Origin: UBA11475 sp045593005
Lineage (GTDB): Bacteria; Bacillota; Clostridia; Christensenellales; Borkfalkiaceae
Reading direction: 5' to 3'
Length of the DNA: 6,115 nucleotides
Assembly: GCA_045593005.1 (NCBI GenBank)
Contig: JAZNVV010000072.1
Span: forward strand, 1-6,115
Under the pieces are notes generated by a model, which saw only the letters and a program-made list of their open reading frames with translations, searched no databases and was not told where the DNA came from. Shown here one piece after another: positions 1-6,092 of the stretch (positions are counted from its first letter, which is position 1; every line of letters begins with the position of its first letter). The translations under genes were made by a program, and so were the position numbers.

Positions 1-210
1 CCGTTTATTCTTGCATATAAAGACGTTAAAAGTAAAGATGAGTTGTTAAAAAAATACTTAAACGACGTACAGTTTATGTTTGGAGATATTGCGTCGGAAA
101 TTTCTTATTCAAACGATAACGTAAAGTATTATTTTAATCACGATTTAATTGATAATATATTAAATAAAGGAATTATTACAACAACAAAAAAGTTGTTGGA
201 GGTCAAATAA
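1..210 (+). CDS. 3' end of a gene, possibly DUF5685 family (partial)
   Basis: An open frame runs from the window edge to the TAA at 208-210 and gives 69 C-terminal residues; the start lies outside the window. The piece is lysine- and asparagine-rich, looks soluble and mostly helical, and has no membrane segment or cysteine. From memory, its pattern (a Pro-Phe near the start, a mid-section with Ala-Ser-Glu-Ile, then an Asn-Ile-Leu-x-x-Gly-Ile motif close to the end) resembles the C-terminus of DUF5685 proteins. Those are cysteine-containing proteins of unknown function that often sit just upstream of a J-domain protein in Clostridia. The order here agrees: the next gene is a J-like protein whose ATG directly follows this stop and whose ribosome binding site lies inside this gene, so the two are probably co-translated. 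The family call is inference from a short tail plus context; an unrelated helical protein is possible. Confidence 0.5.
   Translation, partial: PFILAYKDVKSKDELLKKYLNDVQFMFGDIASEISYSNDNVKYYFNHDLIDNILNKGIITTTKKLLEVK
198..203 (+). promoter_or_regulatory. Ribosome binding site for the J-like gene
   Basis: GGAGGT lies 7 bases before the ATG at 211, inside the last codons of the upstream gene. It is the strongest Shine-Dalgarno sequence in the window and fixes the start of the J-like protein. Its placement implies coupling to translation of the gene before it. Confidence 0.8.
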
Positions 211-831
211 ATGAACGAATATTATAAATTTTTAGGTGTTAGCCAAGATGCTACTGATGAAGAAATTGAACAAGCTTATTCTGAACTTCGCGCAAAATTT
301 TCAAAAGATAGATTTGCCGAGGGCGAAGCTGGCAATAATGCTGCCAAAAATTTAACTAAACTTGAAGAGGCTTATTCTGAAATTATGGATGCTAGGAAAG
401 GCAATAGAAACGATTTTGAAGAAAAAAATTCTTCAAACGCTACCATTGACCAAGTAGCAGAAGCAATTAAAAACGGATATATTGATAAAGCGCAGTCTTT
501 ACTTGATACAATTTCTGTTCGCACGGCTGAATGGCATTATTTACAGTCTGTTGTTTTTTATAAAAAGAACTGGATTAACGATAGTAAAAAACAACTTGAA
601 ATTGCTATCAATATGGACCCTTCTAATACAAAATATAAAGAAGCGTACAACAAGCTTTTATCTAAAATGAATTACACTAATAATAATTTTAACAACCAGT
701 TTTATTCAGGTAATTCAAATTATCAAGGTGGCGGCTACACCGACAGACAAATGGGTGGCGACGGTTGTTTAGACTGCTGTACAGCCTACTGTTGTTCTGA
801 ACTTTTGTGTTCTATGTGTTGTGGACGATGA
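211..831 (+). CDS. J-like protein with TPR-like region and cysteine-string tail
   Basis: 206 residues. Residues 3-62 align with a J domain: YYKFLGV, the DATDEEIEQAYSEL helix and the LEEAYSEIMD helix are all recognisable. The HPD tripeptide between helices II and III, needed to stimulate Hsp70 ATPase, is absent; Ser31-Lys32-Asp33 stands in its place. Residues 78-153 look like paired TPR-type helices (Ala-x-x-Leu-Leu, then a helix ending in Met-Asp-Pro-Ser-Asn). An Asn/Gly/Gln-rich linker (154-185) leads to a tail with eight cysteines: C186, C189, C190, C194, C195, C200, C203 and C204. No signal peptide or membrane helix is seen. J-proteins with cysteine-rich tails beside DUF5685 genes are known in Clostridia, but I know of no proven role. 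The tail could bind metal, form disulfides or be acylated; this is inference. The stop overlaps the next ATG (ATGA at 828-831). Confidence 0.8.
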   Translation: MNEYYKFLGVSQDATDEEIEQAYSELRAKFSKDRFAEGEAGNNAAKNLTKLEEAYSEIMDARKGNRNDFEEKNSSNATIDQVAEAIKNGYIDKAQSLLDTISVRTAEWHYLQSVVFYKKNWINDSKKQLEIAINMDPSNTKYKEAYNKLLSKMNYTNNNFNNQFYSGNSNYQGGGYTDRQMGGDGCLDCCTAYCCSELLCSMCCGR

Positions 832-1370
832 AAACACGTACTTTAACGCTTTCGGCACTTTCAGCATCTTTAGCAACTGTTGTTTTAATTTTGGGAACAG
901 TTTTTGCTGAAGCACTAGATTTATTTGCCGTTATAATAGCTCCCGTTATTTTAGCAATGCCACTTTACATTGATTCTATAAAGGGTAGTTTACTTGCAAC
1001 GCTTGTTGCAGGAATTTTAGCATTGCTATTAACTGGCTTTAACATTGCTAATTTATTATATATTTCATACTTTTCGTTTTTTGGATTTTTTCCGATTGTC
1101 AAATATTACGTTATGACAAGGCGTAAGAATAAAATAATGTATTATTTATTATGCTGTCTGTGGTGCGCTTTAGCAATCATAGGTATATATTATTTTTATA
1201 CGGCTTTTTTAGGCTTGGGGTTAGATTTAATTATTCCTATTAGTCCATCAGTTATGCCTATTATACTTGCAGGGGTAGGCGTTTTAGTTTTCTTTTTAAT
1301 GGATGCGTATGTTTTTGCAACGCAAATATTTATGTTTAAACTTTTAAGCCGTATATTAAAAAACAAGTGA
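828..1370 (+). CDS. Polytopic membrane protein, ECF S-component-like
   Basis: 180 residues from the ATG at 828, which overlaps the previous stop as ATGA. An in-frame GTG at 807 would add seven residues, but the overlap start is more typical and gives the usual N-terminus of this type (Met-Lys-Thr-Arg then a hydrophobic helix). The protein is almost all membrane: hydrophobic stretches near residues 6-28, 31-48, 52-70, 74-94, 104-126 and 143-170, with a basic loop at 98-103 (RRKNK) that should face the cytoplasm. Size, six-helix layout and the FFGFFPIVK stretch (84-92) resemble the substrate-binding S components of energy-coupling factor vitamin transporters and related unnamed clostridial membrane proteins. 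No substrate can be read from it, and no ECF ATPase or T component lies nearby, so it would have to share a module encoded elsewhere. No strong ribosome site precedes the start, so translation is probably coupled. A plain membrane protein of unknown role is the alternative. Confidence 0.7.
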   Translation: MKTRTLTLSALSASLATVVLILGTVFAEALDLFAVIIAPVILAMPLYIDSIKGSLLATLVAGILALLLTGFNIANLLYISYFSFFGFFPIVKYYVMTRRKNKIMYYLLCCLWCALAIIGIYYFYTAFLGLGLDLIIPISPSVMPIILAGVGVLVFFLMDAYVFATQIFMFKLLSRILKNK

Positions 1371-1375
1371 GTGTT

Positions 1376-2782
1376 ATGATACTAAAAAATGGTGAATACG
1401 TCGGTATTGTTGAAAAAATCGGCGTAAATGGGGAAGGTATAATAAAAAACGACGGTATAGTTATATTTATACCGAACGTTCTTCCTGAAGAAAAAATTAA
1501 ATATAAGGTTTTAAAAGTTGCTAAAAATTATGCTTATGGAAAAGTTGTTGAAATTTTAGTTCCTGCCGACGATAGAGTTCGGCCTATTTGCCCAGTTGCC
1601 GATAGGTGTGGGGGCTGTCAACTACAACATTTAAGTTATCCTATGCAACTTAAATTTAAAACAACACTTGTTGCCGATTGTTTAACTAAAATCGGCAATC
1701 TTAACGTATCAGTTAAACCCACTATAAAAAACGACAATGAATTTTATTATAGAAATAAACTTCAACTACCTATTGCATCTAAAAATGGTGAAACGTTTAT
1801 AGGTTTTTATGCTGAAAATTCACATAGAATTATCCCTATAAATAAGTGTTATATTCATCCCGACTGGTCAGAAAAGATTATCTCTGCATTAAAAGAATAT
1901 ATTTCAAAATGTCATATTTTAGGGTATGACGAAGAATTAAAGATAGGGTTATTAAGACACGTCGTTGTGAGAGAAACAGGGTCTGGCTTTATTATTACGT
2001 TAGTTGCGACAAGTGAAAATTTACCTAAAATTGAGTATTTTATTGAACTACTAAAAAAATCGTTCGTGCATTTTAGTTTATACCTTAACGTTAACGATAA
2101 AGATACAAACGTTATTTTTGGTGATAGATTTATTCTTAAATACGGCAAACCTTTTTATCAAACGGAAGTTTGTGGTATTGTTTGTGAAATCGGCGTTAAA
2201 AGTTTTATGCAGGTAAATAATTATATCGCGTCAAAAATTTATCAAAACGTTGTAAAACTAATAGATTGTGATGAAGATACATACGTTATAGACGCATATA
2301 GTGGGGCTGGCCTCATGACTGCAATGCTTGCTAAAAAGGCAAAAATGGCTTATGGTATTGAAATCATTGACGAAGCCGTTGAAGTCGCTAACAATTTAGC
2401 AAAATTAAATGGTTTAAGTGATAAAATGGTCAGCATTTGTGGGGACTGTTCCGTTGAATTGCCACCACTTGTTGAAGAATTATCTTCAAAAGGAAAGGTT
2501 TCAGTAGTGCTTGATCCACCACGTAAAGGGTGTGATAGAAAGGTTATTGAAGCAATTAAAAAATGTAAAATTGATAAAATCGTATACGTTTCATGCAACC
2601 CTGCAACGCTTGCAAGAGATTTAGGCTTACTTGTTGGCTCACTCAAATTCGACGGTAATGAGATTAAAAAAGATAACGACTACACGCCTGAATATAATAT
2701 TGATTTAGTCCGTCCATACGACATGTTTAGCCAAACCAAACACATTGAAAGTGTCGTTTGTCTGACGAGGAATTATATATAA
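1376..2782 (+). CDS. rlmD: 23S rRNA (uracil-5-)-methyltransferase, RlmD/TrmA family
   Basis: SAM-dependent enzyme that methylates C5 of a uridine in 23S rRNA (U1939-type in RlmD; some Bacillota enzymes, RlmCD, act on two sites). 468 residues from the ATG at 1376; an in-frame GTG at 1367, overlapping the previous stop as GTGA, would add three. I prefer the ATG because AGTGA/AAGTGAG lies about 5 bases before it and nothing suitable precedes the GTG. Numbered from the ATG: an N-terminal TRAM domain (about 5-63); a 4Fe-4S site with Cys72, Cys78, Cys81 and Cys158 in the family spacing; MQVN with Gln279; SAM motif DAYSGAG from Asp306; DPPRKG from Asp380; the nucleophile Cys407 in YVSCNPATLARD; and Glu458 in the H-I-E motif as probable base. 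All expected residues are present, so it should be active. Its last 26 codons recur, nearly identical, at 4115-4195. Substrate site assignment within the family is uncertain. Confidence 0.93.
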   Translation: MILKNGEYVGIVEKIGVNGEGIIKNDGIVIFIPNVLPEEKIKYKVLKVAKNYAYGKVVEILVPADDRVRPICPVADRCGGCQLQHLSYPMQLKFKTTLVADCLTKIGNLNVSVKPTIKNDNEFYYRNKLQLPIASKNGETFIGFYAENSHRIIPINKCYIHPDWSEKIISALKEYISKCHILGYDEELKIGLLRHVVVRETGSGFIITLVATSENLPKIEYFIELLKKSFVHFSLYLNVNDKDTNVIFGDRFILKYGKPFYQTEVCGIVCEIGVKSFMQVNNYIASKIYQNVVKLIDCDEDTYVIDAYSGAGLMTAMLAKKAKMAYGIEIIDEAVEVANNLAKLNGLSDKMVSICGDCSVELPPLVEELSSKGKVSVVLDPPRKGCDRKVIEAIKKCKIDKIVYVSCNPATLARDLGLLVGSLKFDGNEIKKDNDYTPEYNIDLVRPYDMFSQTKHIESVVCLTRNYI

Positions 2783-2793
2783 GGAGAATTATG
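2695..2793 (+). repeat. Direct repeat copy 1: rlmD tail, RBS and next ATG
   Basis: This 99-base stretch covers the last 26-odd codons of rlmD, its TAA, the AAGGAG ribosome site and the ATG of the amidohydrolase. It matches 4114-4212 at 90 of 99 positions with no gaps, at a constant offset of 1419. Similarity fades right after both ATGs and right before the first base. This copy belongs to the intact rlmD gene. Confidence 0.95.
2781..2786 (+). promoter_or_regulatory. Ribosome binding site for the amidohydrolase
   Basis: AAGGAG, 4 bases before the ATG at 2791 and overlapping the rlmD stop (TAA 2780-2782). It decides the start against an upstream in-frame TTG at 2758 that would lie inside rlmD. 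The same site, as AAGGAT, precedes the YitT-family gene because both lie in the duplicated segment. Confidence 0.8.
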
Positions 2794-4116
2794 GAAAAGA
2801 TTGAGATTGCAGTAAATAAATACAGAGAATTAATATTAAAAGCAGAGCGCCAAATTTGGAGTACACCTGAAACTGGCTATAAAGAAATTAAGACTTCAAC
2901 ATATTTAGCAAACGAGTTTGTTAAACTTGGATACGATTTAGTTTACGCTGATGGTATAACTGGTTTTTATACTATAGTTGACACCGGTAGACCTGGTCCG
3001 GAAGTTCTTATTCTTGGCGAACTTGATTCCGTTGTTTGTCCATCACATAAAGATGCCGACCCAGTAACTGGTGCTGTTCATGCTTGTGGGCATAATACGC
3101 AGAGTGCGACTTTGTTAGGAATTGCTGCCACATTAAAAGAAGACGGTGTTTTGGACGGCTTATGTGGTAGAATTAGACTTTGCGCTGTGCCGGCAGAAGA
3201 ATTCCTTGAAATTGAATATCGTAAAGAGTTAAAAAAACAAGGAAAAATCAAATATTTTGGTGGCAAAACGGAATTTTTACACCGTGGTATGTTTGACGGT
3301 GTTGATATTGCGCTTATGGTTCACGCTGCTGGGGAATATTTTTGTAATGCAGGATCAGTAGGTTTTATCGCTAAAAATATTATTTATAAAGGGGTAGCAT
3401 CACACGCTGGGGCATCACCATGGTATGGTAGAAATGCTTTATACGCTGCAACTTGTGGCTTAAACGCTGTTAACGCTATACGTGAAACTTTTTACGATCC
3501 AGACCTTGTAAGATTTCATCCGATAATTACTCACGGTGGCGATATTGTTAACGCTATTCCTGAAACTGCTCAAATTGAAAGTTATATTCGTGCAAAAACT
3601 TTTGATGCAATGGTAATTAATAACAAAAAAATCAACAGAGCGCTAATCGGCGCAGCTCTTTCGCTTGGAAATAATATTGATATTATTGATATTCCTGGAT
3701 ATTCGCCACTTGTTAATGATAAAAATATGATAGAAGTTGCATCTGACGCTGCAAAATTGGTTGGCATTGACTTAAAATTAATAGACACGTATTCTTCAGG
3801 TAGTACGGATATGGGGGACTTGTCTGCAATTATGCCAGTAGTACAACCATATGCTGGTGGCACGACTGGTATGTTACACGGCAAAGATTTTTGTATTAGT
3901 GACCCTGAATCTGCTTGCGTTACTAACGCAAAATGGCAACTTGCTATGGTTAAATTATTGCTTGAAAACGGCGCTGAAAGGGCTAAAAATATTATGAATG
4001 AATTTAAGCCGACTTTCTCATCAAAAGAAGAATTCCTTGCTTTTTTAGACAATATAAACCAAAGTGGCAATAGAATTGATTATAAAGAAAATAACACTGC
4101 CGAAATTAAACTTTAA
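2791..4116 (+). CDS. M20D-family amidohydrolase, AbgB-like
   Basis: 441 residues, normal for the family; start set by AAGGAG at 2781. M20D enzymes are cytoplasmic di-metal hydrolases that cleave amide bonds of N-acyl amino acids, aminobenzoyl-glutamate or similar compounds. Seen here: HACGHN (97-102) with metal ligands Cys99 and His101; the PAEE motif with Glu136 and Glu137 (catalytic base and ligand); His178; a lid/dimerisation domain from about residue 190 with SHAGASPWYGRNAL (204-217, His205); GSTDMGD (337-343); and the last ligand His363 in GMLHGKDF. The form CGHN rather than CGHD, and the PWxGRNAL motif, are closer to AbgB-type proteins than to hippurate hydrolases. No signal peptide. 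The substrate cannot be read from the sequence, and no AbgA or AbgT partner is near. The gene lies between two copies of the rlmD tail, and its stop codon is formed at the junction with the second copy, so it may be a later arrival at this site. Confidence 0.88.
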   Translation: MEKIEIAVNKYRELILKAERQIWSTPETGYKEIKTSTYLANEFVKLGYDLVYADGITGFYTIVDTGRPGPEVLILGELDSVVCPSHKDADPVTGAVHACGHNTQSATLLGIAATLKEDGVLDGLCGRIRLCAVPAEEFLEIEYRKELKKQGKIKYFGGKTEFLHRGMFDGVDIALMVHAAGEYFCNAGSVGFIAKNIIYKGVASHAGASPWYGRNALYAATCGLNAVNAIRETFYDPDLVRFHPIITHGGDIVNAIPETAQIESYIRAKTFDAMVINNKKINRALIGAALSLGNNIDIIDIPGYSPLVNDKNMIEVASDAAKLVGIDLKLIDTYSSGSTDMGDLSAIMPVVQPYAGGTTGMLHGKDFCISDPESACVTNAKWQLAMVKLLLENGAERAKNIMNEFKPTFSSKEEFLAFLDNINQSGNRIDYKENNTAEIKL

Positions 4117-4212
4117 TATTAATTTAGTCCGTCCATACGACATGTTTAGCCAAACAAAGCACGTTGAAAGTGTCGTTTGTCTGACAAGAAATTGAATATA
4201 AGGATAATTATG
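4114..4212 (+). repeat. Direct repeat copy 2: rlmD tail, RBS and next ATG
   Basis: Gapless second copy of 2695-2793 with nine substitutions. It begins within the amidohydrolase stop codon (TAA 4114-4116) and ends with the ATG of the YitT-family gene, so it fills the whole intergenic gap. Its ribosome site reads AAGGAT instead of AAGGAG. Confidence 0.95.
4115..4195 (+). pseudogene. Orphan C-terminal fragment of rlmD
   Basis: Reading from 4115 gives 26 codons and a TGA at 4193-4195. They match the RlmD C-terminus with only two changes (Asp to Asn, Ile to Val) and stop two residues earlier than the intact protein. Of six base differences within these codons, four are synonymous and one is conservative, which looks more like divergence while coding than random decay, though the numbers are too small to test. 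The fragment keeps the H-x-E motif but lacks all other domains and has no start, so it cannot make an enzyme. It is out of frame with the amidohydrolase before it. It is either the remnant of a second rlmD or a tail rebuilt by an insertion. Confidence 0.8.
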
Positions 4213-5097
4213 AAAAAATCAATTTTAATTAATGAGCATTTTTTTGACGTTTTATATGCTGTATTTGCAGGTTTGATTGTTGGTACAGCCTATCACTTTT
4301 TCCAAAATAGTAATGGATTTGCACCAGGTGGTGTAGGTGGTCTTGCGACGATTACATATCATTTATTTAACAATAATATTAGTTGGTCTATTTTGATGGT
4401 TGCATTTAATTTACCAATATTTATATTAGTAAGTATATTTGTAAACAAAAAACTTGGTCTTATATTAATAGTATATATGGTTGTTCAGTCGTTTGTACCA
4501 TATTTTTATGAGGCAATAGGAGCAATGCCTTATTCATTAATTAATAATCAGGAAGATTTTAATATTGTTTTTGCTTGTATTGCTACGGGTGTAATTTCTG
4601 GGTTTGGTTTCTCTATTATGCTTAAAAGGTTTGGCGCTAGTGGTGGTACGTATGGTATTTCTGCATTGATTAAAAAAGCTAAACCAGAAATGAATATTGC
4701 ATACGTTTCTTTTATTATGGACGCAAGTGTCGTTGCGATTGCTTTCTTTGTTTATGGTATGAAGATTACTCCTGTAATTTGTACGTTACTTAACTTGTTT
4801 ATTGCAAATATTATCGTTGACAATGGCTTAAATGGTATTAAAAACGGCTATAAATTTGAAATTATCACCAGCGAACCAAACGAATTATCTAATGAACTAT
4901 TAACAAAGTTAAAACACGGTGTTACTGAAATTTCCGTTCATGGAATGTATTCCGATACTGATAAATTTATGTTGGTATGTATTATAAATAAACGTCAACT
5001 TGGCGAAATGATGAAAATATTAAAAAAATACCCGAAAACTTTTGCAAGTTTTAGTAAAGTTAACGAAGTATTTGGTAACTTTAAAAGAAAGTGTTAA
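4210..5097 (+). CDS. YitT family membrane protein (DUF161 + DUF2179)
   Basis: 295 residues from the ATG at 4210, preceded by AAGGAT at 4200-4205; an in-frame TTG at 4177 would lie in the rlmD remnant and is unlikely. Residues about 13-205 form the membrane part, with hydrophobic segments near 13-33, 57-77, 81-101, 117-138, 166-186 and 187-204. It carries the glycine-rich FAPGGVGGLATI (38-48 region) and the matching GASGGTYGISALI (142-153), the paired motifs typical of YitT proteins. Residues about 213-291 form the soluble C-terminal domain (DUF2179), with HGVTEISVHGMYS (236-248), a VCIINKRQL strand-helix (256-264) and a closing VNEVFGNF (284-291). YitT proteins are widespread in Bacillota; their transported substrate is not firmly established, and the C-terminal domain is thought to be a ligand-sensing or regulatory module. 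It is the last gene before the terminator at 5118-5150. No residue of the family pattern appears to be missing. Confidence 0.9.
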   Translation: MKKSILINEHFFDVLYAVFAGLIVGTAYHFFQNSNGFAPGGVGGLATITYHLFNNNISWSILMVAFNLPIFILVSIFVNKKLGLILIVYMVVQSFVPYFYEAIGAMPYSLINNQEDFNIVFACIATGVISGFGFSIMLKRFGASGGTYGISALIKKAKPEMNIAYVSFIMDASVVAIAFFVYGMKITPVICTLLNLFIANIIVDNGLNGIKNGYKFEIITSEPNELSNELLTKLKHGVTEISVHGMYSDTDKFMLVCIINKRQLGEMMKILKKYPKTFASFSKVNEVFGNFKRKC

Positions 5098-5117
5098 TTT
5101 ATTTATAAATTATTTTA

Positions 5118-5150
5118 CAAAAAAAAACACACCTAACGGTGTGTTTTTCT
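5118..5150 (+). terminator. Rho-independent terminator after the YitT-family gene
   Basis: A perfect hairpin with CACACC (5128-5133), loop TAAC and GGTGTG (5138-5143), extended by A-T pairs from the flanking A run and T run (5144-5148), sits 20 to 50 bases after the stop at 5097. The A run on the 5' side would let it work on the minus strand too. It separates the long upstream gene run from the hydrolase gene. Confidence 0.92.
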
Positions 5151-5160
5151 AATTATAGGC

Positions 5161-5189
5161 TTGAAAAAGAAAAAAATATATGTTAAGAT
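5161..5189 (+). promoter_or_regulatory. Predicted sigma-A promoter for the MBL-fold hydrolase gene
   Basis: TTGAAA (5161-5166) is followed after 17 bases by TAAGAT (5184-5189), with TG one base before it (5181-5182), giving an extended -10. Transcription would begin near 5196, leaving a leader of about 30 bases. A consensus TATAAT at 5205-5210 has no good -35 partner and would start transcription at the ribosome site, so it is less likely. The location just after a terminator supports a real promoter. Confidence 0.6.
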
Positions 5190-5214
5190 TTATATATTAA
5201 TATTTATAATAGTT

Positions 5215-5220
5215 AAGGAG
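5215..5220 (+). promoter_or_regulatory. Ribosome binding site for the MBL-fold hydrolase gene
   Basis: AAGGAG, 5 bases before the ATG at 5226; it fixes the start of the last gene. Confidence 0.8.
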
Positions 5221-5225
5221 AATAA

Positions 5226-6092
5226 ATGAACGATAAAACATTACTATATCAAATAACTGAAACAAGCGATTTTATGATGAGTTTTGTATTAGTTACAAAA
5301 GAGAATAACGTTATAATTATTGATGGTGGTAGGCCTGAAGATATGCCATTACTAAAAAAATACGTTGGTAATAGACACGTTTCGGCTTGGATATTAACGC
5401 ACGCGCATCTTGACCATATCACAGGCTTTATTGATGAATTTAATCGCAACAAACTTGCTGATTTTGACGTCGAAAAAATTTATTATAACTTTCCACCATA
5501 TGACGAACTTAAAGATAGAACAGACGTGCCTGACCTTGGGTATTTCCGTTGGGATCTAAATGAAGTTCTTCCAAGTTTTCTTAAAATTGAGCCAGAATTA
5601 AAGGATAAAGCGCATATTGTTAAGCAGGGCGAAAGTATAACTATTGACGAGTGTAAAATTGATTTTCTTTACACTTATCACGACGGTTTATTTTCAAACC
5701 TAATGAACGATTCTTCTTTGGTATTTAAGATTACCACGCCTAATAAAACGGTTCTTTTCCTTGGCGACCTTGGTCCAGAAGGTGGTGACGTTTTATATGA
5801 AGAATCAAGACATTTATTAAAGGCTGATATTGTTCAAATGGCACACCATGGACATATGAACGTCGGTATGGAGGTTTATGCCGAAATTATGCCGGAGGCT
5901 TGTATGTGGTGCTGTCGCGACTGGCTTTATGACGAGGCTGAAATTCCACATTATCTTGTAGACCGTAAATCATTACGTAAAAGACAACGTGAACGTATGT
6001 ATGGCACGACAATAACACGTCGCTGGATGGATATTTTAGGTGTTAAAAAGCATTACGTAACTAAAGACGGCACAAATGAAATTGAATTGTAA
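5226..6092 (+). CDS. MBL-fold metallo-hydrolase, ComEC-type soluble domain
   Basis: 288 residues with no signal peptide or membrane helix, so probably cytoplasmic. The metallo-beta-lactamase fold is shown by strand IIDGG (31-35), the metal motif THAHLDH (58-64: His59, His61, Asp63, His64), NDSSLVFKI (161-169), LGDLG (179-183, Asp181) and AHHGH (206-210). The set HxHxDH, N-x-S-x-V, GD and HHG matches the branch that includes the C-terminal nuclease-like domain of the competence protein ComEC and many stand-alone hydrolases. The C-terminus is less typical: a Cys/Trp-rich patch CMWCCRDW (226-233), a strongly basic stretch (248-257) and a final RRWMDILGVKKHY segment (265-277). The basic stretch could contact nucleic acid or another anion, but this is inference. 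The substrate may be a phosphodiester, a lactone or something else and cannot be told. It has its own promoter and follows a terminator, so it is not part of the upstream run. Confidence 0.82.
   Translation: MNDKTLLYQITETSDFMMSFVLVTKENNVIIIDGGRPEDMPLLKKYVGNRHVSAWILTHAHLDHITGFIDEFNRNKLADFDVEKIYYNFPPYDELKDRTDVPDLGYFRWDLNEVLPSFLKIEPELKDKAHIVKQGESITIDECKIDFLYTYHDGLFSNLMNDSSLVFKITTPNKTVLFLGDLGPEGGDVLYEESRHLLKADIVQMAHHGHMNVGMEVYAEIMPEACMWCCRDWLYDEAEIPHYLVDRKSLRKRQRERMYGTTITRRWMDILGVKKHYVTKDGTNEIEL

Noticed and set aside
482..670. 62-codon open frame on the + strand inside the J-like gene
   Set aside because: It is a shadow in another frame of a gene with clear domain structure, has no ribosome site and gives a low-complexity product.
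2758..2790. TTG starts at 2758 and 4177 that would lengthen the amidohydrolase and the YitT-family protein by 11 residues
   Set aside because: Both lie inside the rlmD tail sequence, and the extra residues are just the rlmD tail and ribosome site read in another frame; the ATGs have proper ribosome sites.
1912..4070. Several minus-strand open frames of 62-162 codons opposite rlmD and the amidohydrolase
   Set aside because: They lie opposite genes with complete catalytic motifs, have no ribosome sites or promoters and match no known family.
4137..4176. ACGACA and TGTCGT arms that could pair in the intergenic region (and in rlmD)
   Set aside because: The six-base arms are about 28 bases apart and are codons of the RlmD tail in both copies; there is no T run, so no terminator or riboswitch is supported.
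5205..5210. Consensus TATAAT before the MBL-fold gene
   Set aside because: It has no acceptable -35 at 16-18 bases and would start transcription at the ribosome site; the extended -10 at 5184 fits better.
5249..5452. 67-codon minus-strand open frame
   Set aside because: It lies opposite the metal-binding region of the MBL-fold gene and is a shadow.
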